In this document: one piece after another, positions 24,778 through 33,319 of the stretch
Layout of the letters: each line of letters opens with the position of its first letter
Position numbering within the stretch: position 1 is the first letter of the stretch
Assembly: GCA_016903655.1 (NCBI GenBank)
Contig: JADQBC010000017.1
Span: 1-40,475 of the forward strand
Source of the DNA: Gomphosphaeria aponina SAG 52.96 = DSM 107014
GTDB lineage: Bacteria; Cyanobacteriota; Cyanobacteriia; Cyanobacteriales; Gomphosphaeriaceae
Direction: 5' to 3'
Length of the DNA stretch: 40,475 bases
Position numbers and translations under genes: made by a program
Notes under the pieces: model-generated
What the model was told of the DNA's origin: nothing
Database searches by the model: none
Seen by the model: only the letters and a program-made list of their open reading frames with translations

Positions 24778-25536
24778 TTAAAAAGTTTCTAAAGATTCAG
24801 AAGTCCAGGGAAAACGTTGATATTTTAATCTAAAACCAAGCAAAATCAACAGCAAAATTACTAATGTTCCCCAACCCAAAGGACTAGGCACCCAAAAAAC
24901 AGCCTCAATCGAATTAATTTGACCTGGTTTCAATTGCCAAACTAGCTGATTATTTTCTTCACTTACTTCTGGTATTAAATTATTTTCATTGACAACATTT
25001 TTAGCTTTCCAGGGAGTATTTAAAACAAATGCCACATCAATGAGAGAACCAGAACTAACAATCAAATTACCTTGTTTTGAGAGAAGGCCAAGAGGTCGCA
25101 AATCCACAATTAAACTCAAGCGATCGCGCTCTACCAGCAACAAATTACTTTGACGCAAAGATATTTGCGCCGTTAATTTTAATAAATCTATAGCATCTCC
25201 CACTGCCCTATTTTCTTGGTTGGGATTAAAAAATTCCTCAAACTTTGCCACTAATTCCTTCCCATTATTAAAAGGAATCGTCACCACAACTTCTTCAGGA
25301 GATACACGCTCCATTTTTCCTTTAAGTTTTACCGTTCTATTTTCCAGACTATTGAGTAACTGATTGCCTTCTAATTGATTTAAACTCGTAAGCTGTTTCC
25401 CCAACTTTATATGTTGCACAATTGCGCCACCTTGCTGACTCAAAAAATTTACGCCCACATCATAACGCACACAGCCTGTAAGCAACATTAACAAAGTCAC
25501 AAGTAAAATCGTCTTTTTTCTCAATAATTGTTTCAT
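24778..25536 (-). CDS. DUF3153 family lipoprotein
   Basis: The 252-residue protein starts with a lipoprotein signal peptide: MKQLLRKKTILLVTLLMLLTG and then C at residue 22 (lipobox LLTGC). Residues 23-215 form a soluble domain with strands such as VKLKGKMERVSPEEVVVTIP. A single hydrophobic segment near the end (WGTLVILLLILLGFRL) precedes a short basic tail, so the protein is anchored at both ends. The layout fits DUF3153 from cyanobacteria; the function is unknown. It is directly upstream of the M42 gene. Confidence 0.8.
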   Translation of the reverse strand: MKQLLRKKTILLVTLLMLLTGCVRYDVGVNFLSQQGGAIVQHIKLGKQLTSLNQLEGNQLLNSLENRTVKLKGKMERVSPEEVVVTIPFNNGKELVAKFEEFFNPNQENRAVGDAIDLLKLTAQISLRQSNLLLVERDRLSLIVDLRPLGLLSKQGNLIVSSGSLIDVAFVLNTPWKAKNVVNENNLIPEVSEENNQLVWQLKPGQINSIEAVFWVPSPLGWGTLVILLLILLGFRLKYQRFPWTSESLETF

Positions 25537-25575
25537 TTTTTTCTTCTTTATACTTTCTCTGATTAATCTTTATTC

Positions 25576-25767
25576 GACCAATGAGCGCTATGATTGTGTT
25601 AACCCCCCCTTGGTAAGTAATTAGACAAAATTAATTACATGGGTGAGGGCGGGTTTTGAACAATCAATTTTTGTTGTGCAACATAGGTTATCCCGCTGGC
25701 CCGCCCCGTAAGAAATTGGATAAATAATTTTGCCTACCTACTTAAGGAACGGTTTCGCTCATTGGTC
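25576..25767. repeat. palindrome interrupted by a MITE
   Basis: GACCAATGAGCG (25576-25587) and CGCTCATTGGTC (25756-25767) are perfect inverted repeats of 12 bp. Between them lies a MITE at 25614-25744. Removing the MITE and one TA restores a compact hairpin of about 60 bases. A copy of the left arm with its neighbouring TTAACACAA stretch lies at 14951-14982, in reverse. The 25537-25861 gap thus holds only repeats. Confidence 0.75.
25614..25744. mobile_element. MITE, TA-flanked family (intact copy)
   Basis: 131 bp from TA-AGTAATTAGACAAAATTAATT to AAATAATTTTGCCTACCTACT-TA. TA at both edges reflects a TA target duplication. The core, with GGGCGGGTTTTGAACAATCA and the CCCGCTGGCCCGCCCC block, is almost identical to the 7629 copy apart from an 8-base insertion (TGGCCCGC-type), which the 14620 copy shares. 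Confidence 0.8.
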
Positions 25768-25820
25768 TTCTTAACATTTTTTTTCTGAGTTTGGTTTACT
25801 TGATCTCATTATCTTTCATC

Positions 25821-25870
25821 CAACCATCAACCATCAACCATTAACTATCAACCATTAACCATCAACCATT
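25821..25870. repeat. heptamer tandem repeat (AACCATC/AACCATT)
   Basis: About seven 7-base units. The tract runs into the 3' end of gshB: the last codons (Asn-Gly) and the TGA stop (25862-25864) are inside the repeat. Confidence 0.9.
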
Positions 25871-26827
25871 TAGTGATTCCACCCATTGAATCACCTGTTT
25901 ACCCAAAGATACATCATGAAGACGGTCAATTTCCCTTACTCCTGTGGGGCTAGTAACATTAACTTCAGTTAAATAGCCACCAATGACATCCAACCCCACA
26001 AAATATAAACCATCTTGCATTAATCTGGGAGCGACTAAATTGCAAATTTCAGCCTCTCTGGGGGTAATTTCTGTTTTTGCCACTCTTCCCCCCACTGCCA
26101 TATTGCCACGAAATTCATTTCCAGTGGGAATGCGATTGAGAGCGCCAATAGGTTTTCCATTTAAGAGGATAATGCGTTTATCCCCTTCTTGCGCCGCTGG
26201 CAGATATTCCTGAATCATAACAGGTTCGTGCCCCTGTTTAGTACTCAATTCAATGAGAGAATTAAAATTGCGATCGCCTGCTTCCAACAACAAAATCCCT
26301 TCACCTGCTTTTCCTCCCAAAGGTTTAATAACTCCAATCCCTTTTTCCTCAACAAATTGGCGGATCACCGACTTATTCTGACTCACAATTGTTTCAGGCA
26401 TTACTTCCTTGAATTGCAAAGCATACATCTTCTCATTAGCAGTCCTTAAACCTTGAGGAGAATTAATCACTAAAGTTTTGCGCTGGTCAATTAAATCCAG
26501 GATATAGGTAGCATAGAGATAAGGAACAGTAACAGGTGGATCTGTGCGCATAAAAACAGCATTCATTTCCGCGAGGGGTAACTGAACACCATTTTCCACT
26601 TGATACCAGTTTGGTTGAGAGATCCAGCGACCATCCACCAATTCCACTGGTTGTAATTGTAGTTTTTGGAGAGTAGCCCAAGCTTTTCCCTGAATAACAG
26701 TTAAATTTTCAGCCTGTGTGATCCAAACCTCATGGCCCAAAACTTGGGCCCCTTCCATCATCGCTACACTGGTATCATGTCCTGGGTCTAGCTTAGAGAT
26801 GGGGTCAATAATAAATGCGAACTTCAC
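25862..26827 (-). CDS. gshB: glutathione synthetase
   Basis: GshB joins glycine to gamma-glutamylcysteine using ATP in the cytoplasm. The 321-residue protein begins MKFAFIIDPISKLDPGHDTSVAMM and shows the ATP-grasp features: VIKPLGGKAGEGILLLE (glycine-rich loop), MIQEYLPAAQEGDKRIILLNG, and the closing EVNVTSPTGVREIDRL with ligands E and N for Mg-ATP. Length is typical. The stop codon and the last two residues derive from a heptamer repeat. It is downstream of a glutaredoxin gene by 24 bases in the same direction, a redox pair seen in other cyanobacteria, so both are likely expressed together. Confidence 0.96.
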   Translation of the reverse strand: MKFAFIIDPISKLDPGHDTSVAMMEGAQVLGHEVWITQAENLTVIQGKAWATLQKLQLQPVELVDGRWISQPNWYQVENGVQLPLAEMNAVFMRTDPPVTVPYLYATYILDLIDQRKTLVINSPQGLRTANEKMYALQFKEVMPETIVSQNKSVIRQFVEEKGIGVIKPLGGKAGEGILLLEAGDRNFNSLIELSTKQGHEPVMIQEYLPAAQEGDKRIILLNGKPIGALNRIPTGNEFRGNMAVGGRVAKTEITPREAEICNLVAPRLMQDGLYFVGLDVIGGYLTEVNVTSPTGVREIDRLHDVSLGKQVIQWVESLNG

Positions 26828-26851
26828 GCCTTTTTCCCTGATTATCTAAGT

Positions 26852-27115
26852 TTAAACTGCACTAAGAAGTAAGTCTAATTTCCCTGAATATTCTAACTCA
26901 TGGATATCATCACAACCGCCAATATGCTGATCATTAATAAATATTTGTGGTACACTACTTCTGCCATTAGCTCTTTGTGACATTTTATCCCTTGCTACCT
27001 CATCCCCATCAATGGAATATTCCGTAAACTCAACCCCTTTTTTCTTTAAAAGTGCCTTAGCGCGGATACAAAAAGGACAAGTACTCCAGGTATAGATTTC
27101 TACTTGTGCTGCCAT
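26852..27115 (-). CDS. grxC: glutaredoxin 3
   Basis: An 87-residue dithiol glutaredoxin. The start at 27115 (MAAQVEIYTWSTCPFCIRAK) is preceded by GGGGAGG; a longer ORF beginning at 27184 adds residues that look untranslated. The active site is C13-P-F-C16. SVPQIFINDQHIGGCDDI holds the cis-proline and the GG-C-D glutathione-binding turn. It reduces glutathione-mixed disulphides with electrons from glutathione, and lies directly before gshB in the same direction. Confidence 0.95.
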   Translation of the reverse strand: MAAQVEIYTWSTCPFCIRAKALLKKKGVEFTEYSIDGDEVARDKMSQRANGRSSVPQIFINDQHIGGCDDIHELEYSGKLDLLLSAV

Positions 27116-27480
27116 ATTTCCTCCCCTTGTTAAGTTATATTGCAATTTTATCCTGTTTTTGCCCTTTTGAGCCAGAAAAGGCATACTGGGTCAAAATTAT
27201 TTTTGAACGAAGAAAAAACCAGATTTGATTGTTTTCAAATCTAGCTGGAGCAAAGTCTGTATATTGGCGCATTTTCGGGGAGTGAAAAGCTAAAACAATA
27301 GTCAATAGTGACCATTTTGCTCATCAGTTATGATGAGAACTATTTTGACCTAACTGAATATATAAGGTCAACAATAATTGTACAATAATGATTATCCAGT
27401 TACTAAAATATGCAGAAAAAAGAATAATGATGAGGAGCAAAAAGTGGTAAAATCAAAAAGAAACTAAGTAAAAAAAAAAT
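27116..27480. other. intergenic region between divergent grxC and dnaE-N, with a short leader ORF
   Basis: There is no gene longer than a few codons. GAGGAG (27432-27437) stands before GTG 27444, which opens a 7-codon frame (VVKSKRN) ending TAA at 27465-27467, 13 bases before the dnaE ATG. The dnaE ATG itself has only an A-run upstream, so this leader could couple to it or mark a decayed start. Promoters for both directions must lie here, but no clear boxes were assigned. Confidence 0.4.
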
Positions 27481-30108
27481 ATGTCTTTCGTCGGTCTTCA
27501 TATTCATAGTGATTATAGCCTGTTAGATGGAGCATCCCAACTACCAGCATTAGTAGATAAAGCAGTAGAATTAGAAATGCCAGCGATCGCCTTAACAGAT
27601 CATGGTGTAATGTATGGGGCGATCGAGTTAATTAAAATTTGCCGCAATCAGGGAATTAAACCAATTATTGGCAATGAAATGTATGTAATTAATGGCAACA
27701 TTGAAGAGAAAAAACGTTATCAAAAATATCACCAAGTGGTTTTAGCAAAAAACACTCAAGGCTATAAAAATTTAGTCAAACTAACTACAGAATCTCACTT
27801 AAGAGGGTTTTACTATCGCCCTCAAATAAATAAAGAATTGCTCGAAAAACACCATGAAGGTCTGATTGTAACCAGTGCTTGTTTAGGCGGAGAAGTTCCC
27901 CAGAACATTCTTGCAGGAAACTTAGAAAATGCGCGAACAGTAGCAAAATGGTATAAAAATATCTTTGGAGAAGACTACTATTTAGAAATCCAAGATCATG
28001 GTTCCCAAGAAGATAGGAAAGTTAACCTAGAAATTGTCAAAATAGCCAAAGAGTTGGAGATTAAAATCATTGCTACCAATGACTCCCATTTTATTTCTTG
28101 CTACGACGTGGAAGCACATGATGCGTTATTGTGTATTCAAACAGGAAAATTAATCACAGAAGAAAAGAGATTACGTTATAGCGGAACAGAATATCTGAAA
28201 TCAGCAGCAGAAATGAAACTGCTGTTTAGAGATCATTTAGAAGAAGAAGTAATTTTAGAAGCGATCGCCAACACTGTAGAAGTTGCGGATAAAATCCAAC
28301 CCTATAATATTATGGGAGAACCTCGTATTCCAGAATTTCTCGTACCATTAGGACACACAGCCGATAGTTATTTAGAAGAAATTACCAGAGAAGGATTAAA
28401 AGAACGTCTCAAATGCAACACCTACTCAGAAATAAATCCCACCTATAAACAGAGACTAGAATATGAGCTAAAAATGCTCCAACAAATGGGATTTTCCACC
28501 TACTTTTTAGTGGTCTGGGATTACATTAAATATGCCAGAGATCAAGGTATCCCCGTAGGGCCAGGCAGAGGTTCAGCCGCAGGCTCTTTAGTTGCTTACG
28601 CCCTCAAAATAACAAACATAGATCCAGTGCATCACGGCTTACTTTTCGAGCGCTTTCTCAATCCTGAAAGGAAATCAATGCCAGATATTGACACAGATTT
28701 CTGTATAGAAAGAAGGGATGATATGATTAAATACGTCACCCAAAAATATGGAGCAGCAAATGTAGCCCAAATCATCACTTTTAACCGCATGACCTCAAAA
28801 GCAGTGTTAAAAGATGTGGCTAGAGTATTAGATATTCCCTATGCAGAAGCTGACAGTATGGCAAAATTAATTCCTGTTGCAAGGGGAAAACCCACAAAAT
28901 TATCAGTCATGATATCCGAAGAAACCCCAGCACCAGAATTTAAAGCAAGGTACGATAATGAACCCCATGTACGTCGCTGGTTAGACATGGCAATTCGCAT
29001 TGAAGGAACAAATAAAACCTTTGGAGTCCATGCTGCTGGAGTCGTAATTTCTTCCCAACCTTTAGACGAAATTGTCCCCTTACAAAAGAACAATGATGGA
29101 GCAATAATCACCCAATATTTTATGGAAGATTTGGAATCACTGGGGCTATTAAAAATGGATTTTCTCGGCTTAAAAAACCTAACCATTCTCAAAAACACTG
29201 CCGACTTAATTAAGCAAAATGGAGCTGAAGAATTTGATTTAGACCAGTTACCATTAAACGAGAGAAAAGCCCTAGAAATTTTTGCCAAAGGTGAAACAAA
29301 AAAATTACCACTTGATGTAGATAAAACCTATAAACTCCTAGAAAATGGAGATTTAGAAGGCATATTCCAATTAGAATCGGAAGGAATGCGGCAAATAGTT
29401 AAAGACTTAAAACCTTCAGGAATCGAAGATATTTCTTCAATTTTAGCCCTTTATCGTCCAGGGCCATTAGATGCAGGTTTAATTCCCAAATTTATTGACA
29501 GGAAACATGGAAGGGAAAAAGTACAGTATGAGCACCCACTTTTAGAGCCAATTTTGCAAGAAACCTATGCAATTTTAGTTTATCAAGAGCAAATTATGAA
29601 AATGGCCCAAGATTTAGCGGGATATTCTTTAGGTCAAGCTGATTTATTACGCAGATCAATGGGGAAGAAAAAAGTCTCAGAAATGCAGAAACAGCGCGAG
29701 GTTTTTATCGATGGAGCAACGAAAAATGGCGTAGATGCAAAAATAGCAGAAAATTTATTTGAGCAAATGATGAAATTTGCCGAATATTGTTTAAGTTATG
29801 ATACGGAAATACTCACAGTAGAATATGGTAAAATAGCAATTGGTAAAATTGTGGAAGAAAAGATAAATTGTACTGTCTATACTGTGGATAGTAATGGTTT
29901 TGTTTATACACAACCCATTGCTCAGTATCACCATCGAGGCGAACAAGAAGTGTTTGAATATCAATTAGAAGATGGTGCAATTATTCGCGCCACAAAAGAC
30001 CATAAATTTCTTACTACTGATGGGAAAATGTTACCTATTGATACAATTTTTGAACAAGGTTTAGACCTCAAATCAGTTAACCATCAACCATTAACCATCA
30101 ACCATTAA
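27481..30108 (+). CDS. dnaE: DNA polymerase III alpha subunit, N-terminal half, with split-intein N-fragment
   Basis: The replicative polymerase is encoded in two pieces in many cyanobacteria and joined by protein trans-splicing. Residues 1-769 are the N-extein: a PHP domain start ([17 protein letters not shown]) and the catalytic PDIDTDF motif with D402, D404 and the third Asp D560 (LLKMDFLGL). It ends at the conserved KFAEY, followed at C770 by [14 protein letters not shown], the intein N-fragment (106 residues, 29788-30105). The C-terminal extein with the intein C-fragment must be elsewhere; it is not in the window. The start [12 protein letters not shown] fits the family. The final residues (NHQPLTINH) are encoded by heptamer repeats. 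It is followed by tsaB after a 72-base repeat tract. Confidence 0.97.
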   Translation: MSFVGLHIHSDYSLLDGASQLPALVDKAVELEMPAIALTDHGVMYGAIELIKICRNQGIKPIIGNEMYVINGNIEEKKRYQKYHQVVLAKNTQGYKNLVKLTTESHLRGFYYRPQINKELLEKHHEGLIVTSACLGGEVPQNILAGNLENARTVAKWYKNIFGEDYYLEIQDHGSQEDRKVNLEIVKIAKELEIKIIATNDSHFISCYDVEAHDALLCIQTGKLITEEKRLRYSGTEYLKSAAEMKLLFRDHLEEEVILEAIANTVEVADKIQPYNIMGEPRIPEFLVPLGHTADSYLEEITREGLKERLKCNTYSEINPTYKQRLEYELKMLQQMGFSTYFLVVWDYIKYARDQGIPVGPGRGSAAGSLVAYALKITNIDPVHHGLLFERFLNPERKSMPDIDTDFCIERRDDMIKYVTQKYGAANVAQIITFNRMTSKAVLKDVARVLDIPYAEADSMAKLIPVARGKPTKLSVMISEETPAPEFKARYDNEPHVRRWLDMAIRIEGTNKTFGVHAAGVVISSQPLDEIVPLQKNNDGAIITQYFMEDLESLGLLKMDFLGLKNLTILKNTADLIKQNGAEEFDLDQLPLNERKALEIFAKGETKKLPLDVDKTYKLLENGDLEGIFQLESEGMRQIVKDLKPSGIEDISSILALYRPGPLDAGLIPKFIDRKHGREKVQYEHPLLEPILQETYAILVYQEQIMKMAQDLAGYSLGQADLLRRSMGKKKVSEMQKQREVFIDGATKNGVDAKIAENLFEQMMKFAEYCLSYDTEILTVEYGKIAIGKIVEEKINCTVYTVDSNGFVYTQPIAQYHHRGEQEVFEYQLEDGAIIRATKDHKFLTTDGKMLPIDTIFEQGLDLKSVNHQPLTINH
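29788..30105 (+). other. split DnaE intein, N-fragment (coding sub-region)
   Basis: The intein begins with the nucleophile C770 and has the block B motif ([12 protein letters not shown] with T and H) needed for the first N-S acyl shift. [13 protein letters not shown] is characteristic of the cyanobacterial DnaE split-intein family. Compared with known members the fold ends near [10 protein letters not shown]; the following eight or so residues come from repeat DNA and are likely dispensable. Confidence 0.93.
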
Positions 30109-30182
30109 CCATCAACCATCAACCATTAACCATCAACCATCAACCATCAACCATCAACCATCAACCATCAACCATCAACCAT
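30077..30182. repeat. long heptamer tandem repeat between dnaE-N and tsaB
   Basis: Fifteen units of TTAACCA/TCAACCA type in about 106 bases. The dnaE-N stop (TAA, 30106-30108) is built from one unit, and the tsaB ATG (30181) is formed by the last CCAT plus G. No ribosome site remains before tsaB. Confidence 0.95.
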
Positions 30183-30804
30183 GTTAAAATACGGATTAGC
30201 CCTCCATAGCACCAGTCCCCAACTAGGAATTAGTCTTAGTAACTTTACTGATGATACTCGTTCTCAAACATGGGAATTAGGGCGAGACTTATCAACCCAT
30301 TTACATCAACATTTAATCGAATTTCTTGGCACAACTGCTTTGAAAGATTTAGAATTTATTGCCGTAGCCAAAGGGCCAGGAAGTTTTACAGGAACTCGCC
30401 TAGGCCTAGTGCTTGCACGAACACTAGGACAACAGTTAAATATTCCCATATTTGCCATTTCCACACTAGCCGCCATAGCTTGGTCAGAAAAAGATAAATA
30501 TCTCAATAATAATAAAATTGCCATTCAAATGGATGCTCGTCGAAGTCAGTTATTTGTCGCAATTTATGAAGTCAAAAATGATAGAGAAGGTTTAATTACT
30601 CACTTACCAGATACCATCATCACACCCAAAGATTGGGAGCAAACCCTAAACAGTCTGCCAACAAAATATCAATTAATTGAAACCCCAACTAAATTAGGAA
30701 ATACCGTCACCAGTTTATTAAATCTTGCCTATTTTGAGTGGCAAAAAGGAGCCCGTCCCCAGTGGTCAGAAGTACTGCCATTTTACGGACAACATCCTGT
30801 GTAG
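30181..30804 (+). CDS. tsaB: tRNA threonylcarbamoyladenosine biosynthesis protein TsaB
   Basis: TsaB (YeaZ) pairs with TsaD to form N6-threonylcarbamoyl-adenosine at position 37 of ANN-decoding tRNAs. This 207-residue protein carries VAKGPGSFTGTRLGL at about 62-76 and the family's start (LKYGLALHSTSPQLGISL), both ASKHA-like but lacking a full nucleotide site, as normal in TsaB. Length is usual for cyanobacteria (about 200). The start codon follows directly on a heptamer repeat, so initiation probably depends on translation from dnaE-N upstream or on leaderless-like entry. It is convergent with the next gene, 5 bases apart. Confidence 0.93.
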   Translation: MLKYGLALHSTSPQLGISLSNFTDDTRSQTWELGRDLSTHLHQHLIEFLGTTALKDLEFIAVAKGPGSFTGTRLGLVLARTLGQQLNIPIFAISTLAAIAWSEKDKYLNNNKIAIQMDARRSQLFVAIYEVKNDREGLITHLPDTIITPKDWEQTLNSLPTKYQLIETPTKLGNTVTSLLNLAYFEWQKGARPQWSEVLPFYGQHPV

Positions 30805-30809
30805 CTCAA

Positions 30810-31790
30810 CTATTTTAATTTGCCTATTTCTTGAGGTTGAGTCATTCCCTGAAATTGATTATCTTGAGGTTGAAAGAGAAACGGGAATAAAGAAAGAAAT
30901 ATAGCTATGAACACAAAAGCAAAATTAATAATCAAAAAAGTTTGCATTAGGTCAAACTTTTTGTTCATTTTGTTCACATCTGCTATATGTGTTTGGAGTT
31001 GCTCTTCCAACCTTTCAATTTTGGTAAAATTATTAGGATTGAAACCAGCATCACTTAGTTGTTTTTTCAACACCTTAAGTTCAGTTTCTAAACTTTCCAT
31101 TTCCTGGAAACGTTGATTAAATTTTGCCTCCGCCTGACTAATTTTTTCTAGAGTCATTTTTCCTTCCTTTTTGCTCTCCAAAATCTCATGGCGAAACTCT
31201 TCCAAATGGGAATTAGTAACCCCTTCAAATTTTGTCAAGCGCTGGTTGAATTTTTCCTCTACCTTAGTTAGATCTTCTAACTGCTGCCTTGCCTCACCTA
31301 AATATTCCTTAAATTGATCATAAGTTGGTGCAACCTCCTCAAATTTCTGGCGAAGTTGCTCCAAATCTACTAAGGCTTCAGTAATAATACTTTCAAATAA
31401 CCCAGGGCCAAATCTAGTATAACCTTTATAGACAGCGCGAATTGTATTGGCGATATCTTCTGCCGTTGCCGTATTATTTTTCAAAAGATAACCCTTAGCA
31501 CCTGCTTTGAGAGCCTTAGTTACATAGTCATCATCATCATAACCACTTAAAACAATCACCTTAATATCAGGAAAACGCTGCATAATAATTTTAGTAGCAG
31601 TTATCCCATCCATTTCTGGCATTTCAATATCAATTAGCACCACATCTGGCCGAAACTCTTCCACCTTTTCAATCGCTTGTTGACCATTGCTAGCTGGTTT
31701 TAACACCTCAAAATCCTCCTCCTCCTCTAGCCAATTTTGCAGAAGTTTGCGGAAAAGTTCTTGGTCATCTACTAATAAGATTTTAATCAT
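30810..31790 (-). CDS. response regulator receiver with coiled-coil and C-terminal membrane anchor
   Basis: The 326-residue protein starts with a complete receiver domain (about 1-125): D8/D9, phospho-acceptor D54 in VLIDIEMPEMDG, and the later Ser/Lys (VLSGYDDDD, GYLLKNN), NarL-type. Instead of a DNA-binding domain, residues about 135-275 are a long coiled coil (VEEKFNQRLTKFEGVTNSHLEE ...). Residues about 285-306 form one hydrophobic segment (FLIINFAFVFIAIFLSLFPF), then a polar tail. It is therefore predicted to be fixed in the membrane and unable to act as a normal transcription factor. No histidine kinase is adjacent; the vWA gene upstream is co-directed, 187 bases away, and may be linked. 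The partner is unknown. Confidence 0.9.
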   Translation of the reverse strand: MIKILLVDDQELFRKLLQNWLEEEEDFEVLKPASNGQQAIEKVEEFRPDVVLIDIEMPEMDGITATKIIMQRFPDIKVIVLSGYDDDDYVTKALKAGAKGYLLKNNTATAEDIANTIRAVYKGYTRFGPGLFESIITEALVDLEQLRQKFEEVAPTYDQFKEYLGEARQQLEDLTKVEEKFNQRLTKFEGVTNSHLEEFRHEILESKKEGKMTLEKISQAEAKFNQRFQEMESLETELKVLKKQLSDAGFNPNNFTKIERLEEQLQTHIADVNKMNKKFDLMQTFLIINFAFVFIAIFLSLFPFLFQPQDNQFQGMTQPQEIGKLK

Positions 31791-31977
31791 TGTTTGAGCA
31801 ATTGAGTATTATGAAAACGATATATTTTTTACAGAAAAGAAACATAATATTCAGGGGAGAAACAAATTCTTTTTGAGGTAATTAGAAAAATCATTACCTC
31901 AGGTGATGTTTAGGAGTGATAACTAATCATTATGGTGAAAATGCCATCAACTTCTACCATCACCTAACTCACAAAAA

Positions 31978-33216
31978 CTATTGTAAAATAGTTTTAGAAA
32001 CGATCCGTGTTTTCTTCCGCTCCGCCGAACTAAGTTCTTCCCCAGATTGCAGCCGCGTAGCACTTACCTGAAGTACTGTAGCAGCCCCCTGATCTCCCAA
32101 TTGCAAAGCCGTATTAGCAGCAGATTGGAGCATAGTAGCAGCCCCAAGGCGATCGCCTTGTTGTAATTTTGTTTCCGCAATTTGAGTTTGGCGATATTTT
32201 GCCAAAGCCAAAATCGACCTTTGCACATCAGGATTCGACTGAGCTTGATATGTTGTTTGAACCTCCACATCCACAGGTACTTTTTCCCCGAGCAAACCCT
32301 CCCGCCCATGAGCTGGATCATCATAACGAACTTCCACCTGAGCAATAGTCTGACTTCCTGTCGGCAACTTACCAATATAAAGATTAACTAGCACAATGCG
32401 GGGAGTATCAGTCATCAAGTCACCCAAACGCACAGAATAGACATTACCGTCTTGTTGTACTGGCAACTCAATAGTTTCAGGAGCCACCTGAGCCACTGGC
32501 TTAAGTTCTGCCAGGCGAACTTTAGGCATTAACTCAATGGAGAGATAAGCATTAGTTAAACCCACAGACTGCATCCGCGTAAACAATCTGCCAAACTGCT
32601 CTACCGCCTGCGAAGGGCGTTCAATATAAGAAAGACTACCACCTGCAGAATCAGCAATTTGTTCTAATATATCCTGATTCCAATGATCACCAAAACCCAG
32701 AGTATTCAGAGTAATATTATATTCAGATGCCAACAGAGCTAATTTCAGACAGCGTTCATTATCCCCATGCTCATTTTCCCCATCAGTCAGCAGAAAAATT
32801 TGAGAAACAGTATTTTGTTTACCATCTGTCAACTCCTTCATCCCCAGCTTCATCCCCTCATCAATAGCCGTACCCCCATCAGCTTTAAGTTGTTTAATTT
32901 TTTCCTTGATCGGAGCAATATTTGCTACAATCTGATTTGGTATAAGTACCTGCGCCTTATGATTAAAGCTCACCACCGAAATCCGATCCAAAGGGCTTAA
33001 TCTTTCCAAGAGACTAATAGCAGCCTCCTTCACCGTTTCTAGAGGTCGCCCCTTCATCGAACCGCTGTGATCTAATACCAAACACAGATTCAAAGGTAAA
33101 TTCCGATCCTCCTCCGATGCCAAAGCTGCGATCGCAATATTTAGTTGACGCTGACTACTTACACTCTTGCCGTCAAGATGAGAATCACTTAAAACAGGCT
33201 CAATGTTTACCTTCAT
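31978..33216 (-). CDS. vWA domain protein
   Basis: The 412-residue protein has a von Willebrand A domain at about 42-210 with the MIDAS triad D49-x-S51-x-S53 (LVLDHSGSM), the Thr of ADGGTAI and the Asp of LLTDGEN. A beta-rich region follows (MPKVRLAELKP..., RIVLVNLYIGKL), and the end is helical (YRQTQIAETKLQQGDRLGAATML). There is no signal peptide or membrane segment, so it is cytoplasmic; such proteins often bind partners in a Mg-dependent way. The substrate or partner is not known. It is divergent from the GT4 gene, 103 bases between starts. Confidence 0.88.
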   Translation of the reverse strand: MKVNIEPVLSDSHLDGKSVSSQRQLNIAIAALASEEDRNLPLNLCLVLDHSGSMKGRPLETVKEAAISLLERLSPLDRISVVSFNHKAQVLIPNQIVANIAPIKEKIKQLKADGGTAIDEGMKLGMKELTDGKQNTVSQIFLLTDGENEHGDNERCLKLALLASEYNITLNTLGFGDHWNQDILEQIADSAGGSLSYIERPSQAVEQFGRLFTRMQSVGLTNAYLSIELMPKVRLAELKPVAQVAPETIELPVQQDGNVYSVRLGDLMTDTPRIVLVNLYIGKLPTGSQTIAQVEVRYDDPAHGREGLLGEKVPVDVEVQTTYQAQSNPDVQRSILALAKYRQTQIAETKLQQGDRLGAATMLQSAANTALQLGDQGAATVLQVSATRLQSGEELSSAERKKTRIVSKTILQ

Positions 33217-33296
33217 ACTAATAAACTCCTCCTCAAAAACATAGGTAAATAAAAATTTAAAATGCCCGACTCACATAACTCCAAAATAGCTTGTCA

Positions 33297-33319
33297 CCAA
33301 CCATCAACCATCAACCATT
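33297..33319. repeat. heptamer tandem repeat before the GT4 gene
   Basis: Three units of AACCATC/AACCATT directly precede the ATG at 33320, leaving no ribosome site. Same repeat family as at 25821 and 30077. Confidence 0.85.

Noticed and set aside
26852-27184. 110-residue version of glutaredoxin
   Set aside because: The strong ribosome site and family length favour the start at 27115.
30077-30182. CRISPR-like regular repeats
   Set aside because: The unit is only 7 bases with no spacers; it is a simple heptamer tandem repeat.
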